Assembly (NCBI GenBank): GCA_036742455.1 | Contig: DAINQU010000002.1 | Coordinates: 124,001-188,000, forward strand | DNA: 64,000 nt | Direction: 5' to 3' | Source: CAIKZZ01 sp036742455 | GTDB lineage: Bacteria > Pseudomonadota > Gammaproteobacteria > Steroidobacterales > Steroidobacteraceae | Part shown: piece after piece, positions 14,449 through 22,705 of the stretch | Numbering within the stretch: the stretch's first letter is position 1 | Layout of the letters: every line of letters starts with the position of its first letter | Made by a program: the position numbers and the translations under genes | Notes under the pieces: model-generated | What the model saw: only the letters and a program-made list of their open reading frames with translations | Databases searched by the model: none | Told to the model about the DNA's origin: nothing

Positions 14449-15831
14449 ATGAATACCGCAGCAATTTCCGCTTACGATCCGCTCTACGACCCTCTCAAGG
14501 ACGCCACGCCCGGGCACGGCCGTGAATACGCGCCCACCTACTGGGTCGACAGCGCGGGACCTGCGCCGGATGACGACGGCCCGATTCGCGGCAACGTGGA
14601 TGTGGAAGTGGCCGTCATCGGTTCGGGCTACACCGGCTTATCCGCCGCGTTGCACTTGGCACGCGATCACGGGATCGGTGCGGTGGTGCTCGAGGCTAAT
14701 CGAACCGCCTTTGGCTGCAGCACCCGCAACGGCGGGCAAGGCCAGTTTGCGACCGGTCGCCTGAAGCGTTCCGGATGGATCGAGCGCTGGGGCGTCGATA
14801 TCGCCCGCGGAATGCACTCGGAATGCATGGAGGCCTTTGAGCTCTATCGGTCGCTCCTCAAAGAACCCTTGGTGCAACCGGACGCCGTCGATGGCGGGCA
14901 CATCTACGCCGCGCATCGACCATGGGCCTTCGAGAAGATCAAGAAAGAGTCGGCGCTGCTGAACGAAGTGTTCAAGTATCCGTCGACGGTGCTCTCGGCC
15001 GAAGAGACCCGGGAACGGCACTTTTACGACCGGGAGTGCTGCGGTTCGCAATTCGAACCGGACGGCGTCGCGATCCACCCGGCGAAGTACGCGTTCGGCT
15101 TGGTGCGCCTCGCGCGCAGCCTCGGCGTCAAGATCCACCCGTCGAGCCCCGTACAGGGCTGGCGTCGCGAGGGCGACCGGTATGTCCTGACCACTCCGGG
15201 TGGGGACGTGCGCGCGCGGCGCGTGATCGTGGCGACGGCCGGTTATACGGCCCCGGGATTGCACAACCTGACGCGTCACCGTCTGTTTCCGATTCTGTCC
15301 AACTCCATCGTGACGCGGCAGTTGACCGACGCCGAAATCGCCGACTGCGGCTTCAAGTCCGATGCGTTCTACACCGACACGCGGATCCTGCGGCACTACT
15401 ATCGCTTTATCCGCGGCGATCGACGCGTGCAGATCGGTAGCCGCAGCGCGATCACCGGTCGCGATGCCGCTAATGACAAGCATTTGGCGCGTCTGCGCGC
15501 CGCGCTGGGGCGGAAGTTCCCGGCCTTGGACGGTATCGAGTTGGATTACTCGTGGTGGGGCTGGGTCGATGTCGGCCACGACATGATGCCGCGTATTTTC
15601 CGTCCGGACCCGAACGAGCACATTTATTACTCGCTGGCCTATGGCGGCAACGGCGTGATGTACTCGGCGCAAGCAGGCCGCCGCGCGGCGGCCCTGTGTG
15701 CGGGTAAAGCCGTGCCTGCACTGCCGATTTTCCAGTCGGCACTGCCAACGGAAGGGCTGTTGACGCCGTTCCGTCGCCTCGGACAACAACTGCTGTATCT
15801 CTGGTATTTCACCAACGACGAGCGGCCGTGA
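14449..15831 (+). CDS. tauY: DAO-family flavoprotein, probable taurine dehydrogenase large subunit
   Basis: 460 residues. The FAD-binding Rossmann motif is VAVIGSGYTGLSAALHLA (about residues 49-66); FGCSTRNGGQG and a C-terminal YGGNGVMYSAQAGRRAA loop are typical of the glycine/D-amino-acid oxidase (PuuB-like) family. The start follows the tauX stop by four bases. Proposed reaction: taurine plus acceptor to sulfoacetaldehyde plus ammonia. No taurine:pyruvate transaminase (tpa) or tauD dioxygenase gene is in the window, so this dehydrogenase would be the entry step. A gamma-glutamylputrescine or other amine oxidase would be the alternative were xsc not adjacent. Confidence 0.78.
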   Translation: MNTAAISAYDPLYDPLKDATPGHGREYAPTYWVDSAGPAPDDDGPIRGNVDVEVAVIGSGYTGLSAALHLARDHGIGAVVLEANRTAFGCSTRNGGQGQFATGRLKRSGWIERWGVDIARGMHSECMEAFELYRSLLKEPLVQPDAVDGGHIYAAHRPWAFEKIKKESALLNEVFKYPSTVLSAEETRERHFYDRECCGSQFEPDGVAIHPAKYAFGLVRLARSLGVKIHPSSPVQGWRREGDRYVLTTPGGDVRARRVIVATAGYTAPGLHNLTRHRLFPILSNSIVTRQLTDAEIADCGFKSDAFYTDTRILRHYYRFIRGDRRVQIGSRSAITGRDAANDKHLARLRAALGRKFPALDGIELDYSWWGWVDVGHDMMPRIFRPDPNEHIYYSLAYGGNGVMYSAQAGRRAAALCAGKAVPALPIFQSALPTEGLLTPFRRLGQQLLYLWYFTNDERP

Positions 15832-15852
15832 TCGCACGTGACCCACGTGCGA
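15832..15852. repeat. Perfect palindrome between tauY and xsc
   Basis: TCGCACGTG (15832-15840) and CACGTGCGA (15844-15852) with a 3-base spacer begin directly after the tauY stop, 40 bases before the xsc start. It could be an RNA hairpin that protects or separates messages, or a protein site. No T-run follows. Confidence 0.65.
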
Positions 15853-15892
15853 CTCGGTTCGGAAACGACTTGCCTGGCAAGGGGGAATTGAT

Positions 15893-17668
15893 ATGAAGAT
15901 GACGACTGAAGAAGCTTTCGTGAAGGTCTTGCAACGCCACGGCATTGAACATGCCTTCGGCATCATCGGGTCGGCGTTTATGCCGATTTCGGATTTGTTC
16001 CCGAAAGCCGGTATCACGTTCTGGGACGTTGCCCACGAAACCAACGGCGGCATGATCTGCGACGGCTACACCCGTACCACCGGCAAGATCGCGATGGCGA
16101 TTGCGCAGAACGGGCCTGGCATCACGGGATTCGTGACCGCGATCAAGACCGCTTACTGGAATCACACGCCGATGCTGCTGGTCACGCCGCAGGCGGCCAA
16201 CAAGACCATCGGTCAAGGCGGCTTCCAGGAAGTCGAGCAGATGGCGTTGTTCCGCGACATGGTGTGCTACCAGGAAGAAGTGCGCGATGCCTCGCGCATT
16301 CCCGAGGTCCTGAACCGGGTCATCTGCAAGGCAAAGCGCCTGTCGGGTCCGGCACAGATCAACGTGCCGCGTGATTTCTTCACGCAGGTCATCGACGTCA
16401 ATCTGCCGGACGTCATCGAGTTCGAACGTCCCCAAGGCGGTGCGAAGGCGATCGCCGAAGCGGCACAGTTGCTGTCCAACGCCAAGAACCCGGTCATTCT
16501 GTCGGGCGCCGGCGTGGTGCTCGGCAACGCGATTCCGGACGTCGTGGCGCTCGCCGAGCGCTTGGACGCGGCGGTGTGCAACAACTATCAGCACAACGAT
16601 TCCTTCCCGGGTAGCCACCCGCTGGCGGTGGGGCCGCTCGGCTACAACGGCTCGAAGGCTGCGATGCGCCTGATTTCGGAAGCGGACGTCGTGCTCGCGC
16701 TCGGCACCCGCTTGAATCCGTTCTCGACCTTGCCGTGTTACGGCCTCGATTACTGGCCGAAGAACGCGAAGGTGATTCAGGTCGACATCAACCCCGACCG
16801 TATCGGCCTGACGAAGCCTGTGGCGGTGGCCATCTGTGGCGACTCCAAGCTCGTCGCACGCCAGCTGTTGGCGCAATTGGCGCCGGGCTCGGGCGATGCG
16901 GGTCGCGCCGAGCGTCGCGCCGGCATTGCCGCCGAAAAGGCGAAGTGGGCGGCGGAGTTGGCCAGCCTCGATCACGAGCAGGATGACCCGGGTACGGTGT
17001 GGAATGCCGAGTGCCGCGAGCGCGAGCCGAACCACATGGCGCCGCGTCAGGCGTGGCGCGCCATCATCGAGGGCTTGCCCAAGGACGCGATCATCTCCTC
17101 GGATATCGGCAACAACTGCGCGATCGGTAACGCGTATCCGACGTTCGAGAAGGGCCGCAAGTATCTCGCACCCGGCCTGTTCGGCCCGTGCGGTTACGGC
17201 TTCCCGTCGATCATCGGCGCAAAGATCGGCAACCCGGACGTGCCGGTCGTCGGCTTTGCCGGTGACGGTGCCTTTGGTATTTCGATGAACGAAATGACCT
17301 CGGTCGGTCGCGACGAGTGGCCGGCAGTCACGATGGTCATCTTCCGCAACTACCAGTGGGGCGCCGAAAAGCGCAATTCGATCCTCTGGTACGACAACAA
17401 CTTCGTCGGTACCGAATTGGACCCGAATTTGTCCTACGCCCGCGTGGCCGAGGGCTGTGGGCACAAGGGTGTGTTGGCGCGTACACCGGCCGAAGTCACG
17501 GCGGCGATCCGTACCGCCTGTGCCGAGCAGCAACAGGGCATCACGACGTTCATCGAAGTCCTGTTGAACCAGGAACTCGGTGAGCCGTTCCGCCGCGATG
17601 CGATGAAGAAGCCGGTCGTCGTTGCGGGCATTAGCCGGGACGACATGCGGACGCAGATCGTCGAGTGA
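15893..17668 (+). CDS. xsc: Sulfoacetaldehyde acetyltransferase
   Basis: 591 residues, the normal Xsc length. It is a thiamine-diphosphate enzyme: an N-terminal pyrimidine-binding domain (EEAFVKVLQRHGIEHAFGIIGSAFMP; the ETNGG region carries the catalytic Glu), a central Rossmann-like domain (PVILSGAGVVLG) and a C-terminal PP domain (GFAGDGAFGISMNE). The IIGSAFMPISDLFP and QNGPGITGFVTA stretches are Xsc-like and unlike acetolactate synthase. Reaction: sulfoacetaldehyde plus phosphate gives acetyl phosphate plus sulfite. The ATG has GGGGGA seven bases upstream. Phosphate acetyltransferase (pta), needed next, is not in the window. Sulfite would go to SorAB (21117-22635) and sulfate to the exporter just downstream. 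Confidence 0.95.
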   Translation: MKMTTEEAFVKVLQRHGIEHAFGIIGSAFMPISDLFPKAGITFWDVAHETNGGMICDGYTRTTGKIAMAIAQNGPGITGFVTAIKTAYWNHTPMLLVTPQAANKTIGQGGFQEVEQMALFRDMVCYQEEVRDASRIPEVLNRVICKAKRLSGPAQINVPRDFFTQVIDVNLPDVIEFERPQGGAKAIAEAAQLLSNAKNPVILSGAGVVLGNAIPDVVALAERLDAAVCNNYQHNDSFPGSHPLAVGPLGYNGSKAAMRLISEADVVLALGTRLNPFSTLPCYGLDYWPKNAKVIQVDINPDRIGLTKPVAVAICGDSKLVARQLLAQLAPGSGDAGRAERRAGIAAEKAKWAAELASLDHEQDDPGTVWNAECREREPNHMAPRQAWRAIIEGLPKDAIISSDIGNNCAIGNAYPTFEKGRKYLAPGLFGPCGYGFPSIIGAKIGNPDVPVVGFAGDGAFGISMNEMTSVGRDEWPAVTMVIFRNYQWGAEKRNSILWYDNNFVGTELDPNLSYARVAEGCGHKGVLARTPAEVTAAIRTACAEQQQGITTFIEVLLNQELGEPFRRDAMKKPVVVAGISRDDMRTQIVE

Positions 17669-17678
17669 TCGGAGCGGG

Positions 17679-17703
17679 GGAGGCGCGACCGTGTCGCGCC
17701 TCC
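17679..17703. repeat. Strong hairpin between xsc and the sulfate exporter gene
   Basis: An 11-bp perfect stem, GGAGGCGCGAC (17679-17689) and GTCGCGCCTCC (17693-17703), starts about 10 bases after the xsc stop. It would weaken transcription into, or stabilise xsc mRNA relative to, the downstream gene. No T-run. Confidence 0.65.
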
Positions 17704-17736
17704 TCACCGCCGCGTCGATAACGAGGGGGACGTCGT

Positions 17737-18792
17737 TTGAAAATCAATCAGCTGCTGCCGGGCCTTGCGCTCGCAGCGACCGTGGCCGCGCTGTCGAAAT
17801 GGGTGGCAACGGTCCCCTGGATGCAGGCACACGCCTTCAGTCCGCTGACCATCGCGATCGTTCTCGGAATGTTCGCCGGCAATACGTTTTATCCGAAGAT
17901 CGCCGCGACTGCGGGCGCCGGCATCGGCTTTTCGCGTCAGACCATCCTGCGCACGGGTGTCGTGCTGTATGGCTTTCGCCTCTCGCTGCAACAAGTGATG
18001 AGCGTGGGTTGGGTGGGCGTGCTGATCGACGCGTGTATCGTCGTCTCCACCGTCGTCATCGCCTATCAGGTCGGTACGCGGCTCCTCAAGATGGATAAGA
18101 CCTCGGCGCTACTGGTGGGGTCGGGCAGTGCCATTTGCGGCGCGGCGGCCGTGCTGGCCACGGAGCCGGTTGTCCGCGGCAAAGCGGAACAGGTCAGCGT
18201 CGCCGTGGCGGGCGTCGTCATTTTCGGCACGATCTCGATGTTCCTGTATCCGGTGCTCTACACGATCGATGCGGTGCGCGACTTCATACCCGCGGGACCG
18301 CACGGCTTTGGCATCTACATCGGTTCGACCGTGCATGAAGTGGCCCAAGTGGTCGCTGCGGGGCGCCAAGTGGGCGTCGACGCCGCGGATCCGGCGCTCA
18401 TTGCCAAGATGACGCGCGTGTTCATGATGGCCCCGTTCCTCGTCGGACTCGCGCTGTGGATGCGCGGTGACGGCGCCGCGGACGGTGCGACGGTGTCGGT
18501 ACGCCAGGCCCTTGCTGCCGTGCCGGTGTTCGCCTTTTACTTTGTCGGTGCGGTGGCCCTGAACTCGTTGAACACGGCGATGGGATGGTTCTCCGCCAGT
18601 GTCGTCGACGGCTTATTCAATTTGGCCGTCTTTCTGCTGTCGATGGCGATGGCGGCGCTCGGGATGTCGACGCACTTTGGCACCCTACGACGGGCCGGCG
18701 GCAAGCCGTTGGTACTCACCGGCATTTTATTTGTTTGGCTGGTGGTGGGCGGAGCGTTGCTCAACCACTACGCGATGGGCCTGCTCGGTTGA
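17737..18792 (+). CDS. YeiH/UPF0324 family putative sulfate exporter (TauZ/SuyZ-like)
   Basis: 351 residues, about ten hydrophobic helices, with family features TGVVLYGFRLSLQQV, GSGSAICGAAAVLATEPVV and GSTVHEVAQVVAAG. The UPF0324/YeiH family is annotated as putative sulfate exporters, and members are encoded in sulfonate-degradation clusters (TauZ, SuyZ). The location 68 bases downstream of xsc fits export of sulfate formed from the taurine sulfonate group. The initiation codon is TTG at 17737 (GAGGGGG about 8 bases upstream), giving KINQLLPGLALAA. Transport has not been shown for most members. Confidence 0.83.
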   Translation: MKINQLLPGLALAATVAALSKWVATVPWMQAHAFSPLTIAIVLGMFAGNTFYPKIAATAGAGIGFSRQTILRTGVVLYGFRLSLQQVMSVGWVGVLIDACIVVSTVVIAYQVGTRLLKMDKTSALLVGSGSAICGAAAVLATEPVVRGKAEQVSVAVAGVVIFGTISMFLYPVLYTIDAVRDFIPAGPHGFGIYIGSTVHEVAQVVAAGRQVGVDAADPALIAKMTRVFMMAPFLVGLALWMRGDGAADGATVSVRQALAAVPVFAFYFVGAVALNSLNTAMGWFSASVVDGLFNLAVFLLSMAMAALGMSTHFGTLRRAGGKPLVLTGILFVWLVVGGALLNHYAMGLLG

Positions 18793-18957
18793 ACCGAAGC
18801 GCAGTCGGACCGTGCGGATGACGTCCGTGGGGTGTGCGGCGTACGACGGCCGGTACGGCGTCTCTTGCGGCGACATCGGCAGGGCGTGTCTCGCGTCGCC
18901 GCGCCTCAGCCCGACGGCGCCGTGAGCGGGCGACGGCCGACCGCTCGTCGAGTGACC

Positions 18958-19587
18958 TTACGGCAGCGGGTCGCGTGCCAACACCGCGACATCGGCCGGC
19001 GACCGCCCGTCGGCGCTGAGCCCGCGACGCAGTCCGTCGCGATCCTCTTTCGATCGATTTTGGCTGGCCTTGAACTTGCCGACCATCGAGGTGACGTCGA
19101 TCGTGAAGCCGACGATCGCCGCCAGCATCCCATCGATGTAGTCGGCCGGCGCATCGGTCACCGCCCACGGGTGGGCGCGCGTCGATTCGTGTCGGTCCGT
19201 CAGGCGGGTGACGATCGCAAGCAGCGACTCGCGATCACGTTGCCAGTGCATCGTGCCGCGCACGTGCACCGCCTCGTAATTCCACGTCGGCACGGCTTTG
19301 CCGTGCTCGGCCTTCGACGGGTAATGCTGCGGAGTAACGTAGGCGTCGACCGCCCGGAACACGGACAAGACCTCCGTCCCGTCGGCGACGTGGCGGTGCA
19401 TGGGGTTCGCTCGGGCGATGTGGCCGCGCAACTGCCAGCGACCCTCGTGTTCGGCGAGTTCCACCGGAATGTGATCGGCGGTCGGCACGCCGTCGGCGAG
19501 CGTGATGAGCACCGCGAGCGGGTGTTGGTGGATCACCGCACTCAGCAGCGTCGGATCGTCTACGCGGAAATGGGGAGGTAAGTACAT
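18958..19587 (-). CDS. PaiB-family FMN-binding protein
   Basis: 209 residues. MYLPPHFRVDDP, DHIPVE, GHIARANPMHRH and the later VPTWNYEAVHVRGTM are hallmarks of the PaiB/FMN-binding split-barrel family, annotated from Bacillus subtilis PaiB as a negative transcriptional regulator; family members more likely act as flavin-dependent enzymes. KFKASQNRSKEDRDG near the C-terminus is the conserved PaiB tail. It lies between the sulfate exporter and the permease, transcribed against both. Any role in taurine or amine metabolism is inferred from position only. Confidence 0.88.
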   Translation of the reverse strand: MYLPPHFRVDDPTLLSAVIHQHPLAVLITLADGVPTADHIPVELAEHEGRWQLRGHIARANPMHRHVADGTEVLSVFRAVDAYVTPQHYPSKAEHGKAVPTWNYEAVHVRGTMHWQRDRESLLAIVTRLTDRHESTRAHPWAVTDAPADYIDGMLAAIVGFTIDVTSMVGKFKASQNRSKEDRDGLRRGLSADGRSPADVAVLARDPLP

Positions 19588-19716
19588 GGGCCATCACCGT
19601 TTGATCGGGAATCTGCACGCACGATGCCCGCAGGTGGGCCTCGTGTACAGGATATTTACTTTACTACACGACCGGGACAGGCAATGCTGCCGGCACAAAA
19701 GGAGGGGTCACGCGTC

Positions 19717-21105
19717 ATGAACCAACAAGAGTTACCGAGCGTCGATTCGACGGCAACGGGTCTGCAGCGTTCGCTCAAAGAGCGCCACATGCGCATGATT
19801 GCGTTGGGCGGCGTCATCGGCGCGGGATTGTTCGTCGGCAGCGGCGTTGTCGTCCAAGCGACCGGTCCTGCGGCAGTCTTTTCGTTTGCCCTGACCGGGC
19901 TACTGGTCGTCTTGGTGATGCGCATGCTCGGCGAAATGGCCGCCGCGTTTCCCGCGGTCGGTGGTTTCTACGAGTACAACCGCCTTGCGCTGGGTGAATT
20001 CGCCGGCTTCATGACCGGATGGATGTACTGGTATTTCTGGATCATCGTCGTCGCCTTCGAGGCAGTCGCTGGGTCCAAGTTGTTGATCGGGTGGTTTGGT
20101 ACCGAATGGCCTGGGATACAGCCCTGGCATTACACCCTCGGGCTCACTAGCCTCTTCACCGTCGTGAACTTGCTGTCCGTCCGCTCTTGGGGTGAGGCCG
20201 AGTACTGGTTCGCCTCGATCAAGGTCGCGGCCATCGCGCTCTTCCTCCTGATTGGCGTCGTCGTGGTGCTGGGGCTCTGGCATGGGGTCCCGGGCGGATT
20301 CCATTTATTGACCGAGAACGGGGGCTTCATGCCCAAAGGCATCGGTCCCGTGCTCACGGGCGCCGTGGCGGCGACCGGCTTCTACTTCGGTTCGGAAATC
20401 GTCACCGTGGCAGCGGCCGAGTCGGCCGAGCCGGAGCGGGCCATCGCCCGGGCGACACAGTCGGTCGTCTCGCGCGTGCTCGTGTTCTACGTAGGTTCCA
20501 TTTTTCTCGTCGTCTGCATCGTGCCGTGGAACACGGACGCCATGGCGACGCCGTATGTCAGCGTGCTGAACTCCTTGCACGTGCCCTACGCGGGCACGGC
20601 CATGGGGATCGTGATTTTGACGGCGGTGCTGTCCTGTCTGAACAGCGGCGTATTCGCCTCATCGCGCATGATGATGGCGCTCGCGCGGCGTGGCGATGCC
20701 CCCCGGTTTTTCGCGCGCTTGGACCGCCGCGGCGTCCCGGTCGCCGCGATTTTGGCGAGCATGACGTTCTCGTTCGTCGCCGTGTACATGAATTACTTGT
20801 CCCCGGACAAGGTGTTCAAATTTCTCGTGGACTCGTACGGCACCGTGGCGATCTTTGTGTACGTGTTGATCGCGTTTGCGGAACTCGGGTTGCGCCGTCG
20901 CTTGGAGCGGGAGTGTCCGGAGCGCCTCGTGGTGCGGATGTGGGCGTTCCCCTGGCTGACGATCGTCGCGATCGTGATGATGTTCTCCGTGCTCGGCGCG
21001 ATGGCTTTCATCCCCGAGCAGCAGCAACCGCTCTTGTTCGGCGTGATCAGCGCCGCAGTCATGGCGGTCGGCTACGCGATCTTCCGGCGCGGCCGCCGCG
21101 TCTGA
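19717..21105 (+). CDS. Amino acid permease (APC family, GABA-permease-like)
   Basis: 462 residues with 12 hydrophobic helices. It starts LQRSLKERHMRMIALGGVIGAGLFVGSG, the TM1 signature of the amino acid transporter (AAT) branch of APC permeases (GabP, AnsP, ProY). ATG with a very strong AAAAGGAGGGG nine bases upstream. Family members are proton symporters for amino acids. Taurine and aminoethylphosphonate are both 2-aminoethyl acids like GABA, and no ABC taurine or phosphonate importer is in the window, so this permease is the best candidate uptake system for one or both. It converges on sorB across a shared hairpin. Confidence 0.9.
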   Translation: MNQQELPSVDSTATGLQRSLKERHMRMIALGGVIGAGLFVGSGVVVQATGPAAVFSFALTGLLVVLVMRMLGEMAAAFPAVGGFYEYNRLALGEFAGFMTGWMYWYFWIIVVAFEAVAGSKLLIGWFGTEWPGIQPWHYTLGLTSLFTVVNLLSVRSWGEAEYWFASIKVAAIALFLLIGVVVVLGLWHGVPGGFHLLTENGGFMPKGIGPVLTGAVAATGFYFGSEIVTVAAAESAEPERAIARATQSVVSRVLVFYVGSIFLVVCIVPWNTDAMATPYVSVLNSLHVPYAGTAMGIVILTAVLSCLNSGVFASSRMMMALARRGDAPRFFARLDRRGVPVAAILASMTFSFVAVYMNYLSPDKVFKFLVDSYGTVAIFVYVLIAFAELGLRRRLERECPERLVVRMWAFPWLTIVAIVMMFSVLGAMAFIPEQQQPLLFGVISAAVMAVGYAIFRRGRRV

Positions 21106-21116
21106 GCGGGACGCGG

Positions 21117-21416
21117 TTACGGGGCGGCGTTCGCCGCCCCGTAGTTCTGCACGAGATAGTCGACGATGGTGACGGCTTCTTCGTCACTCACCGGTGCGCC
21201 GTAGGTCTTGATCATTTTCTTGACCTCGGCTTCCCACTGCGGGCGCTTCAGAAACGGCGCGTTCATTTGGATGTAATCGACGGAGTGGCACACACTGCAG
21301 CGCGCCAACACGATCGATTGATCCGGTGACGGCGCTAGCCGAAGGGCACTTTCATCCGCGAAGGACGACGCAGAGACGACGCTGAGCGTGAGGATCAGGA
21401 GGAGGCGGTTCAGCAC
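21117..21416 (-). CDS. sorB: Small c-type cytochrome, sulfite dehydrogenase subunit B
   Basis: 99 residues: Sec signal peptide (LLLILTLSVVSASSFA), one heme-c site CSVCH (Cys40, Cys43, His44) and a likely axial Met near residue 51 (YIQMNAPFL) or in the MKKMI segment. It begins 10 bases after the sorA stop, as in characterised SorAB sulfite dehydrogenases, where the cytochrome subunit accepts electrons from the Mo/heme-containing catalytic subunit in the periplasm. Its last codons form the hairpin at 21118-21143. Confidence 0.85.
   Translation of the reverse strand: MLNRLLLILTLSVVSASSFADESALRLAPSPDQSIVLARCSVCHSVDYIQMNAPFLKRPQWEAEVKKMIKTYGAPVSDEEAVTIVDYLVQNYGAANAAP
21118..21143. terminator. Bidirectional hairpin at the sorB/permease convergent ends
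   Basis: TACGGGGCGGCG (21118-21129), TT, CGCCGCCCCGTA (21132-21143): a 12-bp perfect stem overlapping the sorB stop and C-terminal codons, 13 bases beyond the permease stop. It lacks a T-run but could end both transcripts. Confidence 0.6.
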
Positions 21417-21426
21417 TGGGAGTTCC

Positions 21427-22635
21427 TCAGACGACGGTCAGGCTGACCGACTGAATCACGTTGTTGTGATAGCCGGGATTGTTGAAGATCAGTTCAGAGA
21501 CTTGAGTCGATCCGCCCCGATTGGTCGCTCGGGCCAAGATCACGAGCGGGCCTGTCGCACGAGGCACGTGCGTGTAACTCCACGGCCGGAACGAATAGCG
21601 TCCCAAGTCCTCGCCGAGATCGGCTTCCTCCCAACGGTGGCCGCCGTCGATGGAGACCTCCACCCGACGAATGCCGGTCCCTGAGTCCCAGGCGAGCCCT
21701 TTGACCTGCAGCGGTCCGCCGCTCGGTGTGCGGGCGCCATCGAGAGGACTCGTGATCACCGAATTCACGACCATTTCCGTAATGGGTGTCGTCGTCTCGT
21801 TTTCTTGGGTCGTGAAACGATCGACAAGGGCAAATTTACCCTTGGGGATACGGTAGGCGCTCGCCATCCAAAAATTGGTCAGCGGCTTGGTGAGCGCTTG
21901 GATCGAGACCACTTGCTTCATCCAGTACGTGGCGGTCCAGCCGGGAACGATAACGCGGGCCGGGTAGCCGTTGTGGTGCGGCAGGGGTTCGCCGTTCATC
22001 TCGTAGGCGATCACCGTGTTCTCATCCAGGGCCTTCCACGCGGGAATGCTCTTCACAAAATCCGGCGTGGCGTCGAGCGCGGGCCGGTCGGCCCCGTCAA
22101 AAGCGATTTCGAGGGCGTCCTTGCTCAGTCCCGCGCGGGCGAGCACGTCTTTGAGACGCGCGCCTTTCCAACGGGCATTCCCCATCGCCCCTAGGCCCCA
22201 TTGCACACCCGGCACGTGCGGGTCGGACAGGCCGCGACGATTGCCCGAGCATTGGCAGACGGCCACGACTTCGACCGGTTCAAACTCGGTCTTCAGCTGT
22301 TCGAGGGTGAGTTCGTAGGGCTTGGTGGCCGCATCACCGCCAATCGTGAGGCGCCACGCCTTGGCATCCACTTCCGCGATACCCATGAGGTGCCAGCGCA
22401 CAAAGAAGCGATCGTTCGGTGTGATCGCACCGTCGAAATAGCTGAGCGGCGTTTCGTAATTGGGCGGTCGATAGGACCGCTTGAGCAGCGGTTGCTTGCC
22501 CGGCAAGCGCTCCAACGTGGCCGTATCGAGGGTGCCTTGTGGCAAGGCTGCGGACGCCAAGCGCGCCGCGAGGCTGCCGCCGGTCAATGCGAGCCCACCG
22601 AGTGCGGACTGCAGGATTGTTCGACGAGTTGCCAT
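21427..22635 (-). CDS. sorA: Molybdenum sulfite dehydrogenase, subunit A
   Basis: About 402 residues. The start chosen gives MATRRTILQSALGGLALTGG, a twin-arginine (RRTILQ) Tat signal, expected because the molybdopterin enzyme is exported folded; an ATG three codons upstream is equally possible. The sulfite-oxidase fold shows Cys129 in QCSGNRR as the Mo-ligand cysteine, GVQWGLGAMGNARWKG, and a C-terminal dimerisation domain (VKGLAWDSGTGIRRVEVSIDGG). Reaction: sulfite to sulfate, electrons to SorB and cytochrome c. It completes the Xsc route. It starts 70 bases after phnY on the same strand, so it may be read from the phnA promoter. Confidence 0.9.
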   Translation of the reverse strand: MATRRTILQSALGGLALTGGSLAARLASAALPQGTLDTATLERLPGKQPLLKRSYRPPNYETPLSYFDGAITPNDRFFVRWHLMGIAEVDAKAWRLTIGGDAATKPYELTLEQLKTEFEPVEVVAVCQCSGNRRGLSDPHVPGVQWGLGAMGNARWKGARLKDVLARAGLSKDALEIAFDGADRPALDATPDFVKSIPAWKALDENTVIAYEMNGEPLPHHNGYPARVIVPGWTATYWMKQVVSIQALTKPLTNFWMASAYRIPKGKFALVDRFTTQENETTTPITEMVVNSVITSPLDGARTPSGGPLQVKGLAWDSGTGIRRVEVSIDGGHRWEEADLGEDLGRYSFRPWSYTHVPRATGPLVILARATNRGGSTQVSELIFNNPGYHNNVIQSVSLTVV

Positions 22636-22705
22636 GGGCGCCATCCGGTCAGCGCGGCACTTACCGCTGCGGCCCAGTTTCCCGGGCGCGCAGGGTAATT
22701 TCAAG

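Noticed and set aside
15809..17707. 632-residue minus-strand frame opposite xsc
   Set aside because: Antisense shadow of a highly conserved gene; no recognisable motif.
18793..18957. Small gene between the sulfate exporter and the PaiB-like gene
   Set aside because: Short frames here have no ribosome-binding site or coding bias; treated as plain spacer.
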